From: Leuconostoc lactis
GTDB taxonomy: Bacteria > Bacillota > Bacilli > Lactobacillales > Lactobacillaceae
Assembly (NCBI RefSeq): GCF_007954625.1
Contig: NZ_CP042420.1
Span: forward strand, 1,190,501 to 1,254,500
Reading direction: 5' to 3'
DNA: 64,000 nt
Below, piece by piece: positions 41,464-46,990 of this stretch (position 1 is its first letter; every line of letters starts with the position of its first letter). The notes beneath the pieces were generated by a model. That model saw only the letters and a list, made by a program, of their open reading frames with translations. It was not told the DNA's origin and searched no databases. The position numbers and the translations under genes are program-made.

Positions 41464-42721
41464 GCTTTTTGAGTCGCGTTGGCATCAAGCTAATCACATC
41501 ACGGTTACTTACTTGAAGCGGTTGTTTAATGACCATTTTCTAGTTTTTCTCGTGATAGCATTTGGCGTTGGGGTACTGGGCTATCGCGAACTGTTAACGG
41601 ACCCGCGATACATGCAGTTGTGGCAATCGCCGTGGTTAATTGCCGCCGTGGTCTTGTGGTTGGTCGTGGGCCTGCAATTTGGGGCATTGATCACGTATTT
41701 TAAGCCAGCTGATGCGTTGTTTTTGATGGGAAGTGACCAACAGCTGATCAAACATTATCTGCCACGTGCTTTTGCGGTAAGTTATGGTTGGGCTGTCGTG
41801 TGGCAGTCGGCGGCTATCGGCCTCATTGTGCCCATCCTTTGGCAAATCGGGGGGATGTCGAGCTGGCGTTTGGCGTTGCTCTGGGGTATCGTTTTTGCAT
41901 ACAAAGGGCAGTTGCTTTTGGTCGCGCGGCAACGTTTATTTTTAACGCTGCAACAGTCAGATTACGACTGGCGACGGGGCATCCAAGCAATCATATATCG
42001 CGTTGTGATACCTGGTGGCCTGCTAACCTCAGTCTTAACCGTACCGCAAAAATGGCTGGGGTTGGTTGGCCTGACGCTACTCATCATATTATGCCTAGCT
42101 GGTTATCGCTATTGGTTAACAACAACACGGGCCAAAAACTTGGCTATCAATTGGCCAATAGCCATTGCGCAAGCACAACAACATGAGCAGCGCGTCTATC
42201 GCTTTTATGCAACCTTTGCAGAAATCCCTAACCAACCAAGAACCATTAAGCGTCGGCGTTATTTGGACGGGGTGATAAAAACATTGACAAAACGCCGTTC
42301 GGTCATGTATCGTTTATATTTGATACGTTTGGCACGAGATAATGACAGTTTGCCATTAGTCATGCGATTAGCAGTGCTAGGCTTGTTACTCGTTTGGGCG
42401 TTAGCACAGGCACCAATTTGGCTTGTTGCCGTTATTGCGGCAGCTGTGCTGTATTTGATCACATTCCAACTGTTACCGTTGTATACCAATACGCAACAGA
42501 CATTATGGACGCGTTTAATGCCAGTGTCGTCCGCAACACAGCAGCAGGCTTTTATCACGTTGAATCAACAGTTCAATGGATTAGTTGCCAGTTTGCTGGT
42601 GTTAGTAAGTTGGCGACACGGGTGGGCAACAATGGGGGCAACGCTGATTAGCGTGGTTGTGATGTGGCTATTTTTAAGCCGAGTTTATCTCCCCAAACAG
42701 TTAAATAAGAAAAGATTTTAA
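41450..42721 (+). CDS. ecsB: ABC transporter permease EcsB
   Basis: Membrane partner of EcsA, 423 aa with about eight hydrophobic segments (for example FLVFLVIAFGVGVLGY, WLIAAVVLWLVVGLQFGALITYF, AVLGLLLVWALAQAPIWLVAVIAAAVLYLITF). ATG 41450 follows AAGGAG at 41435-41440. Bacillus carries ecsC next; here trmB follows instead. Confidence 0.9.
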   Translation: MAMTKLFESRWHQANHITVTYLKRLFNDHFLVFLVIAFGVGVLGYRELLTDPRYMQLWQSPWLIAAVVLWLVVGLQFGALITYFKPADALFLMGSDQQLIKHYLPRAFAVSYGWAVVWQSAAIGLIVPILWQIGGMSSWRLALLWGIVFAYKGQLLLVARQRLFLTLQQSDYDWRRGIQAIIYRVVIPGGLLTSVLTVPQKWLGLVGLTLLIILCLAGYRYWLTTTRAKNLAINWPIAIAQAQQHEQRVYRFYATFAEIPNQPRTIKRRRYLDGVIKTLTKRRSVMYRLYLIRLARDNDSLPLVMRLAVLGLLLVWALAQAPIWLVAVIAAAVLYLITFQLLPLYTNTQQTLWTRLMPVSSATQQQAFITLNQQFNGLVASLLVLVSWRHGWATMGATLISVVVMWLFLSRVYLPKQLNKKRF

Positions 42722-42724
42722 AAA

Positions 42725-42765
42725 GAAAGGCAATCAATGCGTGATGCGCATTGATTGATGTTATG
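42725..42765 (+). promoter_or_regulatory. Split ribosome binding site of trmB with intervening hairpin
   Basis: GAAAGG (42725-42730) is 32 bases from the trmB ATG, far too distant. Between them lies a perfect 11-bp hairpin: CAATCAATGCG (42731-42741), loop TGATG, CGCATTGATTG (42747-42757). If folded it leaves five bases between ribosome site and ATG 42763. No T run follows, so it is not a terminator. Confidence 0.6.
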
Positions 42766-43428
42766 CATATGCATTTACGAGCAAAACCTTGGGCGGCCGA
42801 TTGGTTGGCTGCCCATTCAGATATTGTGATTGACCAAGAACGGGCAACGGCACAAATTGGCAAGTGGCAAGAATTGTTTGATCAAGAACAGCCCATTCAT
42901 GTTGAAATTGGTTCAGGAAAAGGCCAATTTATTTTGGGGATGGCTTTAGCACACCCTGAAATCAACTATATTGGGATGGAAATTCAAGAAACAGCGATTG
43001 CCATTGCGGCACGTAAAAGTTTTGATCAAGTTGGGAAATTACCAAACTTGCGTTACATTTACGGCAATGGTAACGGCGTAGAAACGTATTTCGAAAAGGC
43101 CGAAGTCGCCAAATTGTACTTGAACTTCTCTGATCCTTGGCCAAAAAAGCGCCACGAATCACGCCGTTTAACTTACAAGTCATTTTTGAAGTCGTATGAA
43201 GCGATTTTGCCTGATCATGGTGAAGTTGAATTCAAGACCGATAATCGTCACTTGTTTGAATACTCAATGGTGAGTTTCATGGACTACGGTATGCGTTGGA
43301 CAGCCGATGACTACACATTGGATTTGCATGCGGATGAAGACAAGGTCGCTGGCAATATTGAAACCGAGTATGAACAAAAGTTCTTAGCTAAAGGACAACC
43401 AATCTATAAAATTAAGGCACACTTCTAA
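42763..43428 (+). CDS. trmB: tRNA (guanine-N7-)-methyltransferase
   Basis: Makes m7G46 in tRNA using SAM, 221 aa. SAM site VEIGSGKGQFI, then INYIGMEIQ, the substrate loop NFSDPWPKKRHESRRL and a C-terminal TEYEQKF. It starts MHMHLRAKPW, comparable to MRMRHKPW in Bacillus TrmB; ATG 42769 is an alternative start. The ribosome site is separated from the start by a hairpin (see the preceding entry). A terminator with one mismatched pair follows. Confidence 0.95.
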   Translation: MHMHLRAKPWAADWLAAHSDIVIDQERATAQIGKWQELFDQEQPIHVEIGSGKGQFILGMALAHPEINYIGMEIQETAIAIAARKSFDQVGKLPNLRYIYGNGNGVETYFEKAEVAKLYLNFSDPWPKKRHESRRLTYKSFLKSYEAILPDHGEVEFKTDNRHLFEYSMVSFMDYGMRWTADDYTLDLHADEDKVAGNIETEYEQKFLAKGQPIYKIKAHF

Positions 43429-43463
43429 TCCTGCAAGGGTTACAGCCGCCTTCCATTAAAAAT

Positions 43464-43494
43464 AAAAACACGACTCAAATTGAGTGGTGTTTTT
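43464..43494 (+). terminator. trmB terminator
   Basis: Stem AAAAACAC-G-ACTCA / TGAGT-G-GTGTTTTT with one G-G mismatch, then T-rich tail. Confidence 0.75.
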
Positions 43495-43565
43495 ATTGTT
43501 TGGGGAGATTTCGGGGACCTGATACGCAAACAATCATCGTTGTGTTGGGGATTAAAAATAAAACC

Positions 43566-43594
43566 TTGCAGTGGCTTAAAATATGTGATACACT
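43566..43594 (+). promoter_or_regulatory. Promoter of a candidate small RNA
   Basis: TTGCAG (43566-43571) and TACACT (43589-43594) with 17-bp spacing and TG one base before the -10. No gene follows before a terminator. Confidence 0.55.
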
Positions 43595-43600
43595 TATTAT

Positions 43601-43806
43601 TATTGAATGCAACAGAGAGTGTTTTCAGCAGTCTAGCAGAATACTTGTCAAATCATAAGTTATTTGTTTTAATATGATATTTAATAGATGTTGAATGGGA
43701 CAGAGAGCCCGTTAACATCACATATATTAAGTGAGTTTAATTAATCAATTAAATCTAGTTTTGTAATGTATATCCGTTTTATCAAGAAGCCTGTTAGGCT
43801 TTTTAT
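43601..43806 (+). ncRNA. Candidate structured small RNA, about 205 nt
   Basis: The 488-bp gap after trmB holds no credible coding sequence, but it has a promoter (43566-43594) and, 205 bp on, a hairpin AAGCC-TGTTA-GGCTT with T run (43787-43806). Three stem-loops lie between. The first (about 43604-43628) has a GAGAG loop. The second (43687-43719) has a 12-bp stem from GATGTT to AACATC closing GGG-ACAGAGAG-CCC. The third is TTTAATT-AATC-AATTAAA (about 43736-43753). ACAGAGAG occurs in both of the first two. It does not look like 6S, tmRNA, RNase P or a T-box. Function unknown. Confidence 0.45.
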
Positions 43807-43821
43807 TTTGAAAAAAATATG

Positions 43822-43863
43822 CACATAAAAACCGCTAAACAGACGTTTAGCGGTTTTTATGTG
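43822..43863. terminator. Long bidirectional terminator
   Basis: Nineteen-bp perfect stem from CACATAAAAACCGC to its complement ending TTTTTATGTG, loop AGAC. It ends the leftward membrane-protein genes and also backs up the small RNA terminator. Confidence 0.88.
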
Positions 43864-43916
43864 TATTTTATTGACCGAATTTTGACGTTGTGTTTATTTA
43901 CGCCAACAAATGATAA

Positions 43917-44483
43917 TTATTCTTCGTAAATATCGTTGGCATCACCACGATTGTTGACGATTTTAGCTTCCATGTATGGGACAGTCACATGACCACGGTT
44001 GGGAGCATTGTAAGACTTGGTCCCATCACCAATTCCTGATACAGTGATGAGATCGTCCTCTAAAATACTTGCGTTTTTAAGGAGGTGACGATCGATTTCA
44101 ACGAGCATCACGTGATCCTCATTATTATCAACGGCAATTGGCACTTCAACCTCGTCATCTTCGACATTGATCACTTGCAAAACGCGACCAGTGAATTTTA
44201 ACTTCTTGTCATCGAACTGCTCGGGATTACGCGCAACTTGCTTGTAAGTAATATTTGATTGGTATGCTTTAGGATCTTGGTCGTGCGCATCGCGCTTTGA
44301 TTGTGCGATCATTATCACGACTAATGCACTCAAGAAGGCGAGCGCGACAACAAAAGCAATAATAACCGCGCGTAAACGGATTGATCCTTGACGCTTTCTA
44401 ATTTTATCAATGACGTAAATGACCAACAAAACGACAAATGCGACTGTCGCAATTAGAGATAGTATGGAAAAAATTTCTGTCAT
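43917..44483 (-). CDS. Membrane protein with C-terminal OB-like (tRNA_anti-like) domain
   Basis: Protein of 188 aa. Two N-terminal membrane helices (about 3-25 and 39-60) are followed by a soluble domain (about 75-185) reading TYKQVARNPEQFDDKKLKFTGRVLQV and LEDDLITVSGIGDGTKSY, a pattern seen in Firmicute surface or lipoproteins of the tRNA_anti-like OB family. ATG 44483 follows TAGGGAG; the longer frame lacks a ribosome site. Function is unknown. The next gene on the right is a truncated duplicate of its membrane half, and both carry the same leader. Confidence 0.72.
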   Translation of the reverse strand: MTEIFSILSLIATVAFVVLLVIYVIDKIRKRQGSIRLRAVIIAFVVALAFLSALVVIMIAQSKRDAHDQDPKAYQSNITYKQVARNPEQFDDKKLKFTGRVLQVINVEDDEVEVPIAVDNNEDHVMLVEIDRHLLKNASILEDDLITVSGIGDGTKSYNAPNRGHVTVPYMEAKIVNNRGDANDIYEE

Positions 44484-44560
44484 CTCATAACTCCCTAAAG
44501 CCTTTTTATGTGGATGCTCAGCACATGTTGCGCCTATTTGAGCGGCTACATGGTCCAATA
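44484..44560 (-). repeat. Duplicated gene leader, copy next to the full-length gene
   Basis: The sequence upstream of the gene ending at 44483 matches that upstream of 44825 (44826-44900) over about 70 bases, including an identical 11-mer AGCACATGTTG and the pattern CTCCC-AAA-CCTTTT next to the ribosome sites. The upstream region was therefore duplicated with the genes. Confidence 0.6.
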
Positions 44561-44594
44561 TGTACGCCCACTTGGGCATGACGCAAACGTCGGG

Positions 44595-44825
44595 TTATTG
44601 TGTTTGCTTTGTTTGGTAGGCTGTTGGCTGTGTTTCAGCAGCATCCATGATGGCTGCCCCGATGATGCCAGCAAAAAAGACAAAAACGACAAAGAAAGCA
44701 ATAATGAGTGTCCGTAGATTAATTGCGCTTGGTCGTTTGTTGATTTTATCAACGAAAAAAATAACTAATAGCAACATAAAGATTAATGTTGCAATCAGCC
44801 AAAGAATGCATAAAAATTCAGCCAT
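44595..44825 (-). CDS. Small two-helix membrane protein, truncated paralogue of its neighbour
   Basis: Protein of 76 aa: FLCILWLIATLIFMLLLVIFFVDKINKRPSAINLRTLIIAFFVVFVFFAGIIGAAIM aligns with residues 5-60 of the downstream gene (SILSLIATVAFVVLLVIYVIDKIRKR...). Similarity continues to TAYQ and then stops at a termination codon exactly where the OB-like domain begins in the neighbour. GGGAGAG precedes the start. It is either a functional short form or a decaying duplicate; the intact ribosome site and preserved membrane helices favour expression. Function unknown. Confidence 0.65.
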   Translation of the reverse strand: MAEFLCILWLIATLIFMLLLVIFFVDKINKRPSAINLRTLIIAFFVVFVFFAGIIGAAIMDAAETQPTAYQTKQTQ

Positions 44826-45081
44826 TTTTTCTCTCCCAAAAACCTTTTACTGTGATTGTTTAGCACATGTTGTGTTGATTTGCTGTATGATGTTACAAAT
44901 TTACAACGGGCAAAGTGATTTTTTTCATAAAATATATTAAATGAGTTTTATGTGTCAGTCAAGTGAATTGCTAAACGTTTACATACGGGAAATCGGGACA
45001 TCTAGGGCTAGGGGTTCTTTTGTGACGTGATCTTTGATACACTTAATAAGCATTTATCAAAAATCAACGGCTACTCGTTGG

Positions 45082-45119
45082 ACTGGTTCGAAATGCTGCC
45101 CAGGATAAAAAACCAAGAA
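45082..45119 (+). promoter_or_regulatory. preQ1-I-like riboswitch candidate
   Basis: CTGG (45083-45086) pairs with CCAG (45100-45103) to form stem P1; the loop starts TTCG, and the tail is A-rich (GATAAAAAACCAAG). TTC (45087-45089) can pair with GAA (45117-45119), giving an H-type pseudoknot. The order GG-TTC-loop-CCC-stem-TAAAAAAC-AAG matches my memory of the class I preQ1 aptamer. AGGAGA and the ATG of a nucleoside hydrolase follow within 25 bases, suiting translational control. An extended -10 TGATACACT (45035-45043) could start the transcript. The rest of 44901-45081 shows nothing further. Confidence 0.5.
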
Positions 45120-45141
45120 CCCTTGAAAGGTAGGAGAGATA

Positions 45142-46137
45142 ATGCAAAAACATCAAGTGATTATCGATGCTGATCCTGGCATTGATGATAGCCTCGCGTT
45201 ACTGGTGGCGTTGCAATCGCCAATGATTGAAGTCATTGGGATTTCAATTGTCGCTGGTAACGTCCCAACTGAGATTGGCGTCGCCAATGCACTAAAAGTC
45301 TTGCGTGAAGTCGATCGGTTAGATATCCCAGTCTTTGCTGGGGCCACGACCCCTTGGACTCATGAGTATGTGAGTGCCCAAGATACCCACGGGATGGATG
45401 GCATGGGCGAGAGCCAATTGCCACCAGTTACCGACATGAGCGCTTCACCATTAGATGCGCAAGCAGGGTACGAAACCTTGTTGCAAGCACACGATGACGT
45501 TTGGTTCATGGCGTTAGGGCCGTTAACCAACGTCGCGCAATCGCTCAAAGCGCAACCAGAACTTTGGTCTCATGTTTCGCGTTTGATTGTGATGGGTGGA
45601 GCCTATCAAACCAATGGGAATACCTCCCCAGTTGCTGAATACAATTTTTGGGTGGATCCCGATGCGGCCGATTATGTTTTCCAGAATAGTCCGCTGATGA
45701 TTGAATTGGTGCCGCTAGACGTGACCCGTAAAATTGTGATGACGCCCAATATTTTGCAAATGATGCATTATTTGGATGCTGATAAATCAGCCTTTGTTGA
45801 ACAAATCTTGCCATTTTACTTTGATTTCCATTGGGCCCAAGAACATGTCTTGGGGGCCGTGATTAATGATCCGTTGGTCATTGTCTACGCCTTGCATCCC
45901 GAATTGGCAAGCACCATCGAAAAGTATGTGACGGTGATAACCTCAGGGGTTGCCTTGGGACAAAGTATTGTAGACGGGGCCGACTTTTGGCAGCGACCAG
46001 CAAATGCGAAAATTTTACAACAAATTGACGCTAAACGGGCAATGGCCTATATTGTGGGTGGCTTATTAACACGCGATGTGACAACAATTGAAAAAGAGCT
46101 TGATAACATCGCCACAGATTTGGAGCGATCATCATGA
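45142..46137 (+). CDS. Inosine-uridine-type nucleoside hydrolase
   Basis: N-ribohydrolase of 331 aa. The calcium-binding N-terminal motif is IIDADPGIDDSLALLVAL (DADPGIDD; usually DTDPGIDD), with GNVPTEIGVANAL, FMALGPLTNVAQ, VMGGAY and the later Asp in VINDPLVIVYAL. It would split a nucleoside into base and ribose. It overlaps the ECF S-component gene by 4 bp, so substrate uptake and cleavage are coupled. A preQ1-like leader raises the possibility of queuosine salvage (QueK belongs to this enzyme family); ordinary purine or pyrimidine nucleosides remain possible. Confidence 0.88.
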   Translation: MQKHQVIIDADPGIDDSLALLVALQSPMIEVIGISIVAGNVPTEIGVANALKVLREVDRLDIPVFAGATTPWTHEYVSAQDTHGMDGMGESQLPPVTDMSASPLDAQAGYETLLQAHDDVWFMALGPLTNVAQSLKAQPELWSHVSRLIVMGGAYQTNGNTSPVAEYNFWVDPDAADYVFQNSPLMIELVPLDVTRKIVMTPNILQMMHYLDADKSAFVEQILPFYFDFHWAQEHVLGAVINDPLVIVYALHPELASTIEKYVTVITSGVALGQSIVDGADFWQRPANAKILQQIDAKRAMAYIVGGLLTRDVTTIEKELDNIATDLERSS

Positions 46138-46679
46138 CAAAACAGTTTTCAGCACAAAAAATTGCCCTCATTGCGCTTTTTATTGTGATTAACATTGTAG
46201 GTGGCCATTTGGCCCTTTATACACGGCTACCGGTTTATTTAGATACAATTGGGACCCTGTTAGGCAGTGCGTTCTTTGGACCAATTGGTGGTGTGATTAC
46301 AGGTGTCTTAACGGCCCTGATTAACGGCACAACTGGCGACTTATTCTCGATTTATTACATGCCTAGTCAAATTACCGTGGCCTTAATGGCTGGTCTGGTC
46401 TATAAAAAGTTCAAGCCAACCGATATCAAAAATATTTGGTGGTTGGCTTTGGTTATTTCGTTGCCAGCAACGATTGTCAGCACGATAGTTACCGTGATAC
46501 TCTTTCATGGCATCACGTCATCAGGATCAAGTATGATTGTTCAAATGCTACATGGCATGGGCATTAATGAAGTCGTCGCAGTCTTTTTAGTGCAAGTGGG
46601 GACAGATTATCTTGATCGCTTGATTGGTGTTTATGTGGTAGCGATTGTTTATCCGGTCATTCATCGATATATTAAATAA
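46134..46679 (+). CDS. ECF transporter S component, substrate unassigned
   Basis: Membrane protein of 181 aa with about five to six helices. It starts TKQFSAQKIALIALFIVINIVGGHLALYTRLPVYLDTIGTLLGSAFFGP, the pattern of vitamin or nucleobase-type S components that share the EcfAAT energising module. The start overlaps the nucleoside hydrolase stop (ATGA). Operon partnership suggests a nucleoside or a queuosine-related substrate; it is not the classic QueT sequence. No terminator is clear before the aro promoter at 46704. Confidence 0.8.
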   Translation: MTKQFSAQKIALIALFIVINIVGGHLALYTRLPVYLDTIGTLLGSAFFGPIGGVITGVLTALINGTTGDLFSIYYMPSQITVALMAGLVYKKFKPTDIKNIWWLALVISLPATIVSTIVTVILFHGITSSGSSMIVQMLHGMGINEVVAVFLVQVGTDYLDRLIGVYVVAIVYPVIHRYIK

Positions 46680-46703
46680 TTATCACCTATTTTTAATTTA
46701 TTG

Positions 46704-46732
46704 TTGACAACTATCATTTTCAACGTTATAGT
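46704..46732 (+). promoter_or_regulatory. Promoter of the aromatic amino acid operon
   Basis: Perfect -35 TTGACA (46704-46709), 17-bp spacer and TATAGT (46727-46732). Transcription would start near 46739, 23 bases before the leader peptide ATG. Confidence 0.88.
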
Positions 46733-46761
46733 AAGAACATCAAATAGGAACGAGAAAAATC

Positions 46762-46815
46762 ATGAACAATACAATCTTGAAAAACAATAGCTATTATTAC
46801 TTCTGGTTTATGTAG
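46762..46815 (+). CDS. Aromatic operon leader peptide (MNNTILKNNSYYYFWFM)
   Basis: Seventeen codons: ATG at 46762, AGGA about 12 bases upstream, stop TAG at 46813-46815. Five of the last seven residues before the final Met are Tyr-Tyr-Tyr-Phe-Trp and a further Phe follows, an extreme concentration of aromatic codons. It lies between a consensus promoter and a set of competing hairpins ahead of the aromatic biosynthesis operon. It is too small for normal gene finders. The role, by analogy with enterobacterial trpL/pheL, is to make ribosome progress depend on charged Tyr, Phe and Trp tRNAs. Confidence 0.82.
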   Translation: MNNTILKNNSYYYFWFM

Positions 46816-46920
46816 TACCGTCGCATGTTAAGTGCGTCGGTCAACGACGCACTTAGCGGCCAGAGGTTTTTCAAGGTTGGGTCACTAAGTGGAATGTAAC
46901 ACTTAGTGGCTTTTTATTTT
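46772..46920 (+). promoter_or_regulatory. Ribosome-mediated attenuator of the aromatic operon
   Basis: Competing helices seen in sequence. 0:1 is 46817-46825 with 46833-46841 (8 bp, one T-T mismatch). 1:2 is 46826-46839 with 46845-46858 (14 bp with two G-U). 2:3 is 46850-46861 with 46880-46891 (11 bp, one mismatch). 3:4 is 46881-46891 with 46900-46910 (11 bp) plus a T run, the terminator. 0:1 with 2:3 excludes 1:2 with 3:4. In addition 46772-46785 pairs with 46866-46879 (14 bp, one G-U), linking leader codons to the region before the terminator. There is no T-box AGGGTGG motif. Confidence 0.75.
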
Positions 46921-46940
46921 AACAGGTGAACTGTTGTGGT

Positions 46941-46977
46941 AAATCGTGCTGGGGGTTACACCCAGCACGATTTTTTT
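46941..46977 (+). terminator. Second intrinsic terminator directly before tkt
   Basis: Thirteen-bp perfect stem AAATCGTGCTGGG / CCCAGCACGATTT, loop GGTTACA, seven T, ending 14 bases before the tkt ATG. It comes 21 bases after the attenuator terminator. GGTGAAC (46925-46931) can pair with GTT-A-CACC (46955-46962) and would disrupt it; that segment can also fold locally as AACAG-GTGAA-CTGTT. Confidence 0.85.
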
Positions 46978-46990
46978 ATGAGGAAGAATA

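Noticed and set aside
43480..43677. 65-codon open frame starting MSGVFIVWGDF
   Set aside because: It begins inside the trmB terminator, crosses the small RNA promoter, has no ribosome site and no recognisable family.
43601..43806. 6S RNA (ssrS)
   Set aside because: The 5' and 3' ends are not complementary and no long central-bubble hairpin can be drawn; kept only as an unnamed small RNA candidate.
45010..45122. Long-range pairing GGGTTCTT / AAGAACCC in the nucleoside hydrolase leader
   Set aside because: The 5' segment lies upstream of the likely -10, so it would not be transcribed.
46680..46990. T-box riboswitch before the aromatic operon
   Set aside because: T-boxes are the usual Firmicute device, but no AGGGTGGNACCGCG-type motif or stem I is present; the leader holds an aromatic-rich peptide ORF and trp-type competing hairpins.
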